From assembly GCA_015680685.1 (NCBI GenBank), contig MNCI01016028.1:147538-211537 (forward strand): DNA of 64,000 nt. The letters are read 5' to 3'. Each line of letters opens with the position of its first letter. Positions within the stretch are counted from its first letter, which is position 1. The DNA is from Gnetum montanum (taxonomy: Eukaryota > Streptophyta > Gnetopsida > Gnetales > Gnetaceae). The position numbers were made by a program, and so were the translations under genes. This document shows positions 1 to 11,870 of this stretch, piece after piece. The notes beneath the pieces were generated by a model. It made no database searches. It saw only the letters and a program-made list of their open reading frames with translations, and was not told where the DNA came from.

Positions 1-1530
1 TAAAAGAAACATAGTATATGGCACTTCCAAGAGAACTTGTTATAATATCTTTAAGTGGTTGACATACATTATTATGTATTAGTTCTAATATCTTAAGAGA
101 TTTTTCGTTATTGTTTTGAAAACTAGAATGTCTCTATTTTTTATGTAGACAATAATGGCAGAAATCTAAGAAGTATCTTGAAATCTTAAATTTACCTTAT
201 TTTTAAAGTTCCTTAAGTCCTTTTTTACCAAGATGTCTCATTCTTTTATGCTATAAATCAATACTTGAATTCAAATCAACAACGACAACTACGTTCAATT
301 TTTTTTTTAATGTATTAGCTTCTAATTTATACAACTTGCCTATTTTTATTCTAGAAGCCTAAGGAAATGAACCATGTAGTATTAAACATTGTTTACCTCC
401 AAGGATAACAATTAGTCCTACATCATCCAATTCACTTATAGATAAAATTTTCTTACTAAGTATTGGAACATGATGTACATTGGAAATCAGTTTAACTGCT
501 TCGTTATTAAACTAAATCTTCACCTTTCTATAACCTACAACTTTGCATAAACCATAATTACGAAATATTCTCATTCCAAGATCAAAAGATATATACTCAC
601 TAAACCAATTAACATGTGCAGTATAGTGATGAGATGCACCCAAGTCTACGTATCATGAATATGTATTAGCATTATTGGAAGAGGACACAACATACAAATA
701 TTCATCTTGACCATGAGGGGCTTTATCAATTTTTGATACATTACTCTTTTATCCTTTTTAAGAAGGGTTTTGCAATCTTTCTTTACATGACTAACTTTAC
801 CATAATTTGATATTTAGCTACCCTCTTTACAAACTTTTTGAGGCTTATTATTAAATTGCAGCCTCTAACAAACTTTTTATTTACATTGTTTTTGATAAAT
901 AATACATCAATTTGAGGAGTATAAGTTTTTCTTCTTTCTTCTACAAATAATAACTGACCAACAATTTTATCAAAAATAAAGATATTAGATGTATTACTTA
1001 TAGCCATCACAAATATCTCCCATGAATCTAGAAGTGTGCTAAGAAATGTGATGCGTTGATCTTCCTCATCTATTTTCACCCCAATAGATTGCAATTGATG
1101 AATAGTGTATTGAAGATATTCACATGTTTTGCAATAGCTATACCTTTAATCATATTACATTCATATAAACATTCCTTTAAAAATAACTTATTTGTTAAAG
1201 ATTTCATTTAGTATAAATTTTGCATCTTATCCTATAAATATTTAGGAAAAGAAACATTGGAAACATTAAGAAATACTGAATCTAACAAATATAAATGAAT
1301 GGTGCTTATCTCTTTTAAGTTCAATTTTTTAATTCTTCATTCAAAGCCTTCTTTGGCTTCATTGTTGAGATTGCATTGTGCTGATATTTTTCAATTTGAA
1401 GATCCTACATCTTGATCTTCTATAGTTCATAGTTAGATTCATTAAATTTTTTAATCTTAATTTTGGTTGAAGAATTGTTCATGATTTTCCCTACAAACAC
1501 TTAGACAAAAATAACTATTTTGTGTGGAAT
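1..1530 (-). pseudogene. Ty1/copia gag-protease-integrase remnant, cut by window edge
   Basis: Read on the minus strand this is the 5' part of a copia polyprotein. The gag start lies near 1480 (Met-Asn-Asn-Ser-Ser, then a FNESNYELW-like stretch typical of copia gag N-termini). A gag segment follows at 783-1094, then a degenerate zinc knuckle ending in HVKKDC near 790. A protease active-site region lies at about 600-660, where the motif reads D-L-G-A-S-H-H instead of D-S-G; the Asp codon is at 644-646. A gag-pre-integrase segment (about 60-300) contains HKRMRHLGKKGLK and CHYC. Just before the window edge the first integrase Asp of an HSDV-like motif reads HNNV. Stops and frameshifts make it non-functional. 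Copia order gag-PR-IN fits; RT and RNase H would lie left of the window. Confidence 0.85.
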
Positions 1531-1545
1531 CCCACTTTGATACCA
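1531..1545 (-). promoter_or_regulatory. primer binding site of the copia element (initiator tRNA-Met type)
   Basis: The minus strand reads TGGTATCAAAGTGGG, matching the first eight bases of the common plant TGGTATCAGAGC primer site. It lies two bases from the LTR edge at 1548 and upstream of the gag start, which fixes the orientation of the element. Confidence 0.75.
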
Positions 1546-1547
1546 AC

Positions 1548-2160
1548 TGATCTTCCCAATCTCTCACACATAACACTAATAAAGTTTTTAGATAAAATGA
1601 AAAATAATGTAGAAATTGGAAAGACATAAAGTTACCCTAGGAAAAACCTTCAAGGTGAAAAGCCCCAGCAAAAATTGGTTCCTAGATCATTAGCAGTAGC
1701 ATATCTTCAAGATTAAAGCATAGAGAGAATTAATGAATATAATGGAGGAGTACTGTAGGTGAGGATTATAACTTATGTATTGATAATTGTTATTCTAAGG
1801 ATGCTTCCTTAAATCTCCTTATATATTGCTCAAGTTATGAAAAATAAACCTAAAATAAGGAGATAAGGTAATTTATTTTTGAGCAATGGATTTGCATCAC
1901 TAATAAAAGAAAATAGATAAATGAAACCATTGAACGAAATAGCAATGGAGCAAATCATGGTGGGGAGATAAATCAAATAATTATGAAGTGATAGAACAAA
2001 TCAAGGGGGGACAATGGAGCAAATCATGATTTAATCAAGAGATATTCTTCTCCACCTTACATGGCAAGGATAAAAATTTAAGGTTTAGCCTTATTTTTCT
2101 TAGAAGGAAAAATTTTAGCTCTACCCTTCAACCATGTAGGACAAATTTCAATACTTCCCA
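1548..2160 (-). repeat. 5' LTR of the copia element (right boundary approximate)
   Basis: The LTR edge next to the primer site is TG on the plus strand, which is CA at the LTR 3' end. A minus-strand TATA box, TATATAAGG, lies at 1818-1826, with U3 to its right. The far end could not be fixed because the other LTR is outside the window; 2160 is an estimate. Confidence 0.55.
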
Positions 2161-2321
2161 TTTAATGCAAAGTATAGTGTGTGATGGTAACTAATGATGA
2201 TAATCAAATTTGAAGGCATGAAGTAAGCAATGAATACATTATTTTGTTTTTTTAAGAAAAAATAAAAAATAAAATTCATACAATCTAATTGAAGGTCCTT
2301 GAAAGTAGCATTGAATACAAT

Positions 2322-2480
2322 GAGTAGTTAGCCTAGTGGTAATACACTTCATTTAGAAGCTCTAGGTCATGGGTTCAATTTTTATGGAAAATTCTGAGTT
2401 ATATAAAGCTCTAATTGGACTATATATCTTTAGGTGATCTATTGTTTACTTATTTCAAGTTTCAACACTTCCTTAAAAGT
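2322..2480 (+). mobile_element. tRNA-derived SINE
   Basis: The segment begins with an RNA polymerase III A-box-like TAGCCTAGTGG, which fits TRGYNNANNGG, followed by GTAATACACTTC. About 40 bases later comes a degenerate B box, GGGTTCAATTTTT, preceded by CTCTAGGTCAT. This spacing and wording resemble plant tRNA-derived SINE heads. The tail is not clearly delimited, and no target-site duplication was established. A decayed tRNA pseudogene is the alternative. Confidence 0.55.
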
Positions 2481-3100
2481 AATATTGTTTAATAAGATCA
2501 TAATAAAACAAGAGTAGAAAGGACCAAAGTAAAAAGGAAACAAGTGTAGGAAAGAGATAAGTAAAATAAAGCAAATGATCATCATCATATTTTTGTCTTT
2601 ATCTCATCTATGATGGGTTGACCATTAAGGTAGACTAATGAGTAAAATAAAACAAATAAGTAAGAGAATTTCAAGAGTGCATACAAAGACGTAATAAAGC
2701 AAATTAGAAAATATAAAAAATGAAAGGAAATAGCAATGCCATATCAAAAAAGGTATCATTAAAAGCAACAACTATTTGTTATGTTTGGAGGTAATTGAGC
2801 AAAGTACATAAAATGCCCTTGATGTAGGCTTGGAATGAAAGTAGCTCAACAAAATGCATAAGATATCATCAATATAGATTAGATAGAGAGGTGGTAGTAA
2901 ACCCCTTATGCAAGATATACTTGATGTATATTGTATAGGAGTGTATACACTTATCATTATCTTCATACTAAACCATAATAAATAAGGACACTATGTCAAA
3001 AGAAACCAAAATAGAATTTACTGAAAATCAACAATCAAGTCACTAATAAAAATAATAATTATTATTATCATAGGATATACACATGCATACAATCCATTGC
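2481..3100. other. AT-rich intergenic sequence, nothing recognised
   Basis: No open frame of note, no LTR edge and no known motif was seen. The sequence is A-rich with scattered short direct repeats. Confidence 0.4.
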
Positions 3101-4665
3101 ATTGGATCATGACTAGACATCGATATTTGACAATACAACATCCTTCCAAGTCATGTTGAAATAGGGTAGTTGCACCATAGTAGTTGTGATTTCCTATGAA
3201 GGATGAGAGAAACTTGTTGAGATTTTTGTTGGCTACCTCAACATGGAGATGAATGTCCCTATGATGTCAAGTATAGATTATAGCATTGAACAAGATATTT
3301 AAATGTCTACTAGCTTGGAAAAGAGGCTTGAACAACCAAAAGCAACAAAGGTACCCAGGTAAATGACCCTAGGAGAACATGAGTACTACTTGGAGTGCAT
3401 GATAAACATAGGAAAGGTCTTGGTTGAAATCATTAATATTTTAAAAGATGAGAAGGCCCTATAGTCTAAGCATCCAATGACTAAGGAAATATCAGTGTTG
3501 TTTAAAATACTTAACTAGCAAAGTCAAGTTGAGATTCTAAGACTTAAGCAAGACCTAATAGAAATGCATGCACAACTCAATAGGCCTAGTTGGTGAATTT
3601 TTGCTAAGGATCTTGAGAAATTTTCAAAAGAAAACTTGTAGGCTACTACTTAAGGTGCTAATGAGATCAAACATCGTGCTATATGAGATGCATATGAAGT
3701 CTTCTTTGAATCATATGGCCTCAAGAAAGAAATTGTTAAATTAGAGGAAGCAAACAAGGTCTTATCTCAAGAAAATAAAAGGTTTTATAAGCGCTAGGAA
3801 GATTGTGATGCATTTAAAGCTTGTTTTCAACATATTAAGTAAGAATAAGTAAAAGAAAACTTAGAAATCATCATGTTACCAAGGGAGAACTATAGCCTCT
3901 CAACACTATAAGTGTAGAAAATCAAATAATAAACTTTTTTTAGAAGTTGAAAAATGGAAAAATGAGGTAAAGAGGGTAGAGACTATAAAAAGTTATTACA
4001 AGGACTAGGTTATCATAAAAAAGAGTTAAATAAGAAAGACCTATAGAACATCAAAGCTTGCTTTGAGATCCTTATTTGCAATCCTAATATAGCCTTGTGA
4101 TAGGATGCCATTTATATTATAGATGCTATTAGAAGTCTAGAGCTTAAATAGAAAGATTTAGTGATCAAGGACTTGATCTACTACCTTAAACTTGCCAACT
4201 TGAGATACTTTAACTTAGCCTTCATCATAATAGACAAGTCCTAGAATGAATTGAAGAAGTAGCTTGCAACAATATTTGTATTCTAGGAATGTAAATGTCA
4301 AGTTCAAGATAAGACCAAAGGAAAACTAAAAGTTGAAAGGGCTAAGAAAAAATTGTATAAAAATTAGTTTACCAATCAAAAATATGTAGCAAAATACTTA
4401 ATGCACCACATGAATGATTATCAAGAGTGAAAATAATTATTACAGCATCTAGAAAATGAATCACACCTATTTACAACCTTGTTAATAAACGACAACAAGA
4501 TCTTCTTGACCTTTCCATTCCCATGGGATGTATTAATACAAGTAGAATGTTTAAAGCATGCTAGAAAAATAGGGAACCCATGATTGATGAAAATTTTTTT
4601 AATTCCATTAACTAGATGTGGAAAAAAGGGTAAGAAGCTAATGTCATCGAGATTGTAAATCACAT
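3100..4665 (+). pseudogene. degenerate coiled-coil ORF, family unknown (copy 1)
   Basis: The plus strand keeps a reading frame interrupted by stops. Its peptide is rich in Lys, Glu and Leu and looks coiled-coil, for example YGLKKEIVKLEEANK near 3710. Nearer the C-terminus (about 4190-4250) it reads LANLRYFNLAFIIIDKS. The ORF at 58950-61450 has counterparts in the same order: KKITMLKEENK, then a FRYANLAMLITGHS stretch. I do not recognise the protein. It ends near 4660, followed by a polypurine-like motif and LTR-like sequence, so it is probably the 3' ORF or sole ORF of an LTR element. No RT, integrase or protease motif was seen in it. Confidence 0.5.
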
Positions 4666-4844
4666 AAGCCTTTTTACAAAATTTTAATCATTTGTATAAT
4701 AGTTATTTAATTTTTCTTTGTAAAAGTAGGAAACCACAAAAATTATATTATGATGTGTCACTTACACTTTTGTCATGTACTTAGTCTACTTTTTTTTTAC
4801 CAAAAAAATTTTGTAATCAAACTTTGTCCATCTTGTATAACTCA

Positions 4845-6055
4845 AGGATGAGTTTTTGGCTAGTTCTAGGAGTATTATAAAATCAAAAAATTCTCATGTT
4901 GAACAATGCTCTAGCACATTTACAATACACTAGCATAACCAACACGATTACACACACACACACAACTTGATGACACAGTTGGATTAACTTTAGTCTAGGT
5001 AACTAAACTCCTGTAGTTTATTTTTGTAACCCTTAGTTAGTTGACATGTGTAGTATATTTTTAAGTTTACTATATAGAGTGCTCATTTGAGTGGTTATGC
5101 TTATATGTAATTATAATGTTGGTAATAAGGATTCAAATTGATTCAATAATATTATAGTACTTTGACTTACATTAGATTTACTTTTTATGCATTTCATTTC
5201 TATGTAATTAATTAGTAAGTGTTAATAATATTTTCATTTATATGTACTATTACATTAATAAAAATGGAATGATTACATTGAGACTTCAAAGTTTAAATGC
5301 TTTTGACTTGGTTGTCAAACAACTAGTTGAGTTAATACTTCTAGTAGTTAACTAGTTTAATTGTTGTGTAATTAATATGTGAGCCCAAGAATGTGATGGT
5401 AGGTTAGTAGAGTGGATACTCATCATTATAGGATTTTATATTACCTACAATTTTACTTAGCTTTAGTTTAGAAATTTTTTAGTAATTTCTTACTTTTAGT
5501 AATTATGGGTCAGACAACATGATTGATCGTATTATGTTTAACCATACTTTATATACACACTACAAACATGATTAGGAAGACAACAACATGTGATCTATAA
5601 CACTACTCCTAGATGTTTAATTTATCCTATCCATAAATTAAGATAGGATGTAACTATGTGCTCATAGACTCAGATGGTTAGGCATGGGACTTACTTGTTA
5701 TTCAACAAGTTTTAAATACTTCTTACTTTACTATTCTTTTTCCACTCTTACCTAAATAGGGTTATTTTCTTATCTCTTGCTACATTGAAGAAAATAATCA
5801 TATTAATGTTTTTTACTATTTTGTAGATGGCTAGGTGCAAATATTTATCATAACAAATCTAAAATTAAAAATCTATTCTAAGCAACTATGTTTAAAAGCC
5901 TCCATTACCCTTGACAAAGCCTTAGGTGGACCTTATTCATCCCCATGTGTTTCTAATAAATTATATATCTATATATATTATTTCATTATTATTAAGTTTC
6001 ATATCTCAAATTTGTTAGAGGTTGTGGAGACCTCTTTTCTCTTTCAATAGAGCAG
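4845..6055 (+). repeat. LTR-like sequence with a polypurine-type motif at its left edge
   Basis: The stretch CTCAAGGATGAGTTTTTGG at 4843-4861, followed within 20 bases by AGGAGTATTAT, closely resembles the LTR junction at 14205-14245 (CTCGAGGATGAGTTTTC, then GGGGGTATTATGGG). This suggests that an LTR starts near 4875. The right end is uncertain and no second copy was found in the window. A short (CA)n run occurs near 4950. No genes were seen. Confidence 0.35.
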
Positions 6056-6059
6056 ATAC

Positions 6060-7330
6060 TCAAAAATAGTTATGCTTATGTTCGGTCGTCGTTCATCCCC
6101 CAACCGTCCTCCAAACCTTTCCGTAGCAAAAATAGCATGGACCGCTAGGTGATGACATATTTATCCTTTTATTTTTCCAAGGAATATACCAACCACTGGT
6201 CCCAACGGGCAGGCATAGAATATTCTCCCTCATTCCCATATATCAACATAAAAGTTCTGAGACAAATAATGAAATGGATTTGAGCATTCATAACGCTTCT
6301 ATGTCAGACGTGCTGATTTTGTCCCTTTGCAATGTGTTAGTCAATTTACAGATACAGTTCATGGCAAGGTAGGGCTGGGATCCATGGGATTGTGGCCCAG
6401 TCCAGGATTTTGCATGGAAGATTACAAAATATACTCATGCACGTAAGTCCAGCAGGGTTTGCCCTGGCCTTGAAGATTATTCTGGCAGCCACTTTCTTGG
6501 TGTTGACCAAAACGGCCTGGCCTGGCCTGCATTCTATTCACTGCATACATATTCATACATTTGAGGGCACCTGTGTCCAACACGGCCCACTCATTGTTGA
6601 TTCAATCTCTGCAACATTAATTTATTTATTGCCGTAGCAGAAACTGTATCTCTTCTTTTCGTCTTGGAATATATGGCAGACAACGAGATAAGTACCACCA
6701 AAATGGTTCATTTTTGTTTAATCTTTCCTGACCTGAGTTGGCTTGTTAGAGCACTGCAAGCATCTCTCAAAATGCGATTTACAGCCACGCAGCATTGCAA
6801 TGATTCTGCTTTGGTAATAGATATGCTTTTTGACTGCAAATCCCTCATCATTAGTATTCCTTTGTTTGAAGTTCTTATAACCTGTTATAAGTTTTTATTG
6901 CACACCTGCCTCATAGCAGTTACCCAAATATTTTGCCCCACGTAAGTTCTGTCTGGGAAAGGAAACCAAAATGTTGTTTACTGATGTCTATACAGTATGG
7001 GTAAAAAAATATTCTGCATTCGGAAATGAGTAACCCTGTCCGGCAGTCCTCTTTTGGAACCGAATTTTCAAACATTAGCATTTTTATGCTTTGGAATACC
7101 GGATTTACATGCTAGCTGCGGTGAATGGAAATTGTGAGTGGCTTAAAGTGTCACGGCTTCCCTTGAAAACTACGCTACGGCACCATCCAAGATTCCGCCC
7201 AAGATTTCGCAATCAGCTGCAAAGCAGACCTAAAGTGATCTACACGTCAACGCTTACTGTATTTACAAGCACAATAGAAGTTATGGTACCTGTAAGAAGA
7301 TGGTCAGAACTGTAGCGGGAGTGACTTAAG
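6060..7330 (+). other. low-repeat island, possible host gene remnant
   Basis: Base composition changes here. The segment is less AT-rich than its flanks and retains CpG sites (for example at 6085-6125). It holds two strong 5' splice-site matches, CAC/GTAAGT, at about 6440 and 6941. Three small plus-strand open frames lie here (6392-6637, 6664-6945 and 7091-7315). The last encodes 74 residues beginning MEYRIYMLAAVNGNCEWLK, faintly like the start of a plant ankyrin-repeat protein, but I cannot assign it. No TE motif was recognised. Confidence 0.3.
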
Positions 7331-7427
7331 CACATAAAGGCCTAACATAACCATATACACATACGCATGATATACTAACACATAGCATGTCCAGGACACT
7401 ATACCATGATCAATCCTAGGGTACATG

Positions 7428-7501
7428 CCCTTAACCTTGTAGCTAGCCCTTAACCTTACAACTAGCCCTTAACCTTGCAGCTAGCCCTTAACCTTGCTTC
7501 G
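7428..7501. repeat. tandem repeat, 19-bp unit, about 3.9 copies
   Basis: Four consecutive units start at 7428, 7447, 7466 and 7485 with the consensus CCCTTAACCTTGCAGCTAG. Units differ by one to three bases; the last is truncated. Confidence 0.9.
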
Positions 7502-7915
7502 TTGGACAGTGACATGAGCCACAAATGCAAAGCCTCACCAATAAGTCTACCTATCTTTGTGATGAGGGTCACAAGGAATTTGGTAATGGTTAAGATACCA
7601 TAGAACCTATAAGGATCTCCACACTTGTCTAACCCTTGTTCTAGAGGGAAATAGCCTTTCATCTACTAACAAGGCATGTTTTCCTACACTTTCCTTTGCT
7701 TAAAAAAAAAACAATGATCTTAGAGATCAAGTCTAAATGCTTTTCAAAATATGAAGAGCACATTTGATATCAAGGGACATGCAATAGCTAAAAGCCCTTT
7801 AGACTAATATTTAAAAAGTTGGAGAAAATGTCATATCAACAAGTTAAGTTAGTTGTTTTAGCATGGAGTTATGTTGATTTGTCAACAATTGGCTCAGATA
7901 TGAGTGAGAATTTGA

Positions 7916-8742
7916 TGGGATGTGATATCGCATGGGCCATGATATTGCATCCCACGCGATATCGCATCATCCCCTGCAATATCGCGTATGCGATATCATG
8001 GTGCACCATCATAATTATAAATAAGAGGCGACTCTCCCTTGTTTTCCATTCTAGGCCTAGACCGTAGTGAAACTTTGACAGTTTTTCCCCTCCAGAGATA
8101 GATTAATTTCCATGTGCCTGCAGTAGGAACTCCAGAGTGAACAGATTTTTATTCGAGCAGACATTGTACCTGAACAGAAGTTTGTGTATGGAAATAAAGA
8201 TGAGCTTCTTGGATAAACCTTGCAGTGCATGGAATAGGCTAATTAGGATTTTATTTACTATTATTTATTAATTTTTATTTAAATGCTTTATTAGTTATTA
8301 AATCTCTCTCAACCCTTCTCTCCTAGTTAAGTGCCTCAGTACGACCACTTCGAGCATGTGCGTTACGCTTGGTGATCCCAGCAACAATTAGCGTTTGGTA
8401 ACCAAGGTTGCATCAATTTAGGGTGTGAACAGTAAGTGGGAACGGATGTTGATGCTAGGTTAACTTAGACTTAGTTAGTTAGTTAAAGTCAGTTAATTAG
8501 TTTCTCCACCCTTCACCTTATTAGCATAGGAGATAAAACATAAAAAGACATAAAAATTAGATACCTCAGACTTACTTAACCATACACTGTGACAACTATA
8601 AGTAAGTTTGGAAAGACAACGAATGATTAACCTTAAGTGTTCCATAAGGCATGTAGGCACTTAGTCTGCAGAGTTCAACCAGATCGCACGTGCTACACTT
8701 GTATTCGTATGGTTGAGTGTAGGCGTACCTCGCCACTCATCA
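7916..8742 (+). repeat. 5' LTR (827 bp)
   Basis: The LTR starts TGGGATGTGATATCGC and ends at CA one base before the primer site. U3 opens with a cluster of GATATCGC-type palindromes (about 7922-7998). A TATA box, TATAAATAAG, lies near 8015, and AATAAA within GGAAATAAAGATG lies near 8190. All are conserved in the 3' copy. The first roughly 490 bp align to 14245-14735; the rest of the 3' copy is hidden by the gap. Confidence 0.85.
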
Positions 8743-8743
8743 T

Positions 8744-8761
8744 TGGCACTGTTGCCAGGGA
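8744..8761 (+). promoter_or_regulatory. primer binding site, tRNA-Asp type
   Basis: The sequence TGGCACTGTTGCCAGGGA differs at a few positions from TGGCGCCGTTGCCGGGGA, the site complementary to plant tRNA-Asp used by Athila and Tat elements. It sits one base after the LTR end. The changes are C-to-T or G-to-A. Confidence 0.8.
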
Positions 8762-8883
8762 CTAAGTGTTTGTGTGCTAAGTAGAACATAGGAAATCACT
8801 CACATTGTTGAGAGCTTAAATGAACCTTAGGGTTAATTAACGAAAATTTATATAACGGTAAAATAGCACATAGATAAATAACA

Positions 8884-10400
8884 ATGTCTTCTTCTTCTAA
8901 CAAAAGCAATACACCACCTAGGGATAATACAAGAAATAGTCAGCAATCAAAAACACATAACCGAAATCCGCCAATTTCTCAACAAGACTGAGTGGTATAT
9001 ACTCATCCCGATGAGTACATATTAGACTTTACCTTTATCCTCCATCAAGATGAACATGTGCGATGGAGAGACTTGCAAGGTAACATAGTGTTACCCCCAG
9101 ATCAAGTAGTCCCTAACATGCTTCTTTGTGCTCTTGCACAAATAGGCATGATAGAATTATATGATGAATACGTTGCAGGAGATTATGACATAAGGGATTA
9201 CCATCCCACAACAGTGCAACATCTAAGGGACTCACGGCAGGAGAGCTAACATACACTGTTGAAGGGAAAAGGGGTCCCGCACATCCTAAGTGAAATCAGA
9301 GATGATGAACCCATTATAATGGGTTCTCTATCAAATGATGTTCCCCTTCCTAATGATGGTGAGGAGGTGGGGTATCAAAACCTACGCTCTACAATACATA
9401 ACACTGGTTCTGATCCCCGTGAATGCCAATTGTTCACAGAGGAAACAACAACACATGACAAGGACGGGCACTTAGATCGTCATCACGATTGGGGCCGTAG
9501 CAGTCGAAGAGTCATGGTGATGGTTCTACTTCTTCTTCTCCTTCATCACACCATTCACCCTCTCCTTCCACATCTGGGTGCAGCCATCAAGAGCATAATG
9601 GTGAGGATAGAGGTAGACAAAATGAGAGACCTCGATGAGAGAGTTAAGAGAGAGGACAAGGGCATGAACGAAGGAAAAGTAGGGAACAACGTAGACATCA
9701 TAGGTGTCATGAAAGAGATGATCATGATGAGCCCCTACTTGCCACCTAAAGTATGCTCGATATAATGGAGGTAGTGAGAACACCAACAAGACATCAAAGA
9801 GATAGCTGGATCAAGTGCTTAGACATGAATAATATCCCACGCTTCGAAGGAGGATACAACGCTAATCCACAACATCATTTATAGGCATTCCATGATGCTT
9901 GCACCTTGCAAAACATAGAAAATGAGTGGCAAAAATTTAAGTTGTTTCCTAGGACACTCATCAAGGAAGTAGAGAGTTGGTACCGATCCTTAGAGCCAGA
10001 AACCATTAGGAGGTGGAGTACGATGTTAGAAATCTTCAACGATAAGTATCAAATGTACTCCAGAGTGTCTAACTTGCATAAGCAGATCCAAGGATGGAAG
10101 CAAGGTAATCATGAACCCTTGGATGCTACCATGGACCACTACTATGCATTGTTACATCATTGCTCGGGCCATGGTTATGCACAATGGGACGAACTTCGCC
10201 ACATCATAGATGGGCTAAGGTATGAAACTCAAAGAACCCTTGGGAATTATGCCCAAGGGAGACTATCAGAACTTAGAGCCTATGAAATTCATCGCTTGTT
10301 GGAGCAAGTAGCCAAAGAAGAAGGGGAGCTACTTAAAAGAGAGAGTGCAGAAGAATACAACCACGATCCTTCCCTTCGAAAGAAAGGAGTGAAATTTTGA
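8884..10400 (+). pseudogene. gag: gag polyprotein (Ty3/gypsy), broken
   Basis: The frame opens with ATG at 8884 (Met and a serine run), 122 bases after the primer site. An in-frame TGA at 8989-8991 interrupts it, and the same frame runs on to 9249. A Ser/Arg/His-rich low-complexity linker (about 9400-9750) changes frame. The capsid-like core is at about 9800-10400: LFPRTLIKEVESWYRSLEP, then TMLEIFNDKY and YYALLHHCSGHG, matching the retrotransposon gag layout (FP..L...A..WY..L....I..W..L...F..K). Gag would assemble the particle that packages element RNA. At least one stop and one frameshift make this copy defective. No CCHC zinc knuckle was found downstream. Confidence 0.85.
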
Positions 10401-11370
10401 TATGAGGAGGATGAGTCACCACTCGAAGAGTTGGTGAACATAAAAACCTTGCCAATCTAGAAGTTAACAACAAAAGTATTGGCTAAGGTGGATCAACTGT
10501 GGGATTCCTTAGACTCTAGACTTGAAACTGTCTTGAAAATCGTAGAGGAGTCTAAGGAGGAACAAAGTAGTGACAAAGATAAGAAAAAGAGGCGAGATTC
10601 AGGCCTTGCACATAACAAGGGTAAGGGGAAAATTACTATCTCTGATGAGGTTGTGGACTCAGACACAAATGATGATAGTGGATGTGAGATCTACCAATAT
10701 GACCATCCTAAGGGATGTTATCCAATCATCTCACATCTACAAGAGTCTGAGGTGTATGCACTTAACCTGAGACTTAACAAACAGCAAACACCCCAAAGGT
10801 TACCTTATCCTCAAGGTAACCCAAGACAGTTCCACCAACCATTAAAGTACTATCCATGCGGAACTCCACCACAACCCATCGGACAACATCAATAGTGGCA
10901 ACACCCATAGTCATGGGGGATGCCACTACCCAGACAACAATACCCTTACTAGCAACCTGATCGTTATGGCTATTATGTGTAGTAGTTGGTTTCTCTAAGT
11001 AACTCTATGGGTCACACAACTCCCCAACGTTACTACCAAGTTCGGGAGTACTTTAGAAGGACTCCTTCTCCTCTGGGAGATGCTCCACATCCATACCATC
11101 CTCCAACTCCATTCGTAGCTCTTCCAATTGTAGTTCCCATATCTCCTGCTTTGACAATGCAAGGGGAACTCCCCACTCAACTGCAGCAACGTAACGCTAC
11201 AAGAGCCGTAAACATTCAACCTGCTACTAGTTCTGACAACCGCAAGAAAAGAAGACCTTTCTTCAGAACCAAAAGCCTAGACAAGCTCTCACAACAACAA
11301 GTGGTTGAGTCCACAACCACTCCTCCAACAAATAAGGCTTCAGAGCTCCCTTCCGTCCAACCATAGAGCT
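10401..11370 (+). pseudogene. gag C-terminal / linker region, Pro- and Gln-rich
   Basis: Two consecutive plus-strand frames (10479-10895 and 10986-11366) encode a charged, lysine-rich segment (SSDKDKKKRRDSG) and then a Pro/Gln-rich stretch ending in RKKRRPFFRTKSLDKL. They are separated by stops, several in CAG context. This is the usual place for a nucleocapsid zinc knuckle, but none is visible; a basic patch may substitute. The assignment rests on position between gag core and protease. Confidence 0.55.
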
Positions 11371-11399
11371 TCACACATACGGTTATGTTAACACATATC

Positions 11400-11870
11400 G
11401 TAACTGACTGGATCAAGGTAGGCCACCTTTTGAGGAAACTCTCTGATCCTGGAAGCCCCTTAATCTATCTACAAGTCTCTAGGAATGAACCATAGAATAC
11501 TCTTCTTAACTCAGGTTCTAGAGTCAACTTAATCTCACGTGAAATGTATCAAGCCTAGAACCTGCCCCAACTTAAGAAGAGCAACATTCAACTTGAGCTG
11601 GCTGACTAGTCCATCACCATTCCCTTGGGATTGGTGGAGGACATCATTACCACTGTGTGTGGGTGGTCATACCTAGCTGACTTCCTAGTGATAGAAGTCA
11701 ACAGTGACAACAGGGGCTTCCCAATTATAATGGGAAGGCCATGGCTAAGTACGATAGACGTGTACCTAGGGATCCGCGATCTTTCCTTGGAGATATTTAA
11801 GATAAACATTTATGGAAAGATTGAGAAGAAGAAAGTTCCATGCATCACATACAGTGACTCAGAGGGTGAT
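11400..11870 (+). pseudogene. retroviral-type aspartic protease, catalytic Asp lost
   Basis: The active-site region reads LLNSGSRVNLI, where the catalytic D-S-G is N-S-G (AAC at 11508-11510), so the enzyme should be dead. The C-terminal half is well preserved: a FLVIEVNSDNRGFPIIMGRPWL stretch (about 11680-11745) is the retropepsin segment ending in the I-(I/L)-GRPWL signature of Ty3 elements. The frame continues as acidic sequence (YSDSEGDDMEEC) to about 11885 and an open frame to 12209. Reverse transcriptase would normally follow but is absent. Confidence 0.8.

Noticed and set aside
5668-5720. tRNA-like phrase CTCAGATGGTTAGGCATGGG
   Set aside because: No B box or cloverleaf follows; too weak for a tRNA or SINE call.
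9526-9789. Minus-strand frame of 87 codons
   Set aside because: It is antisense to the low-complexity linker of gag.
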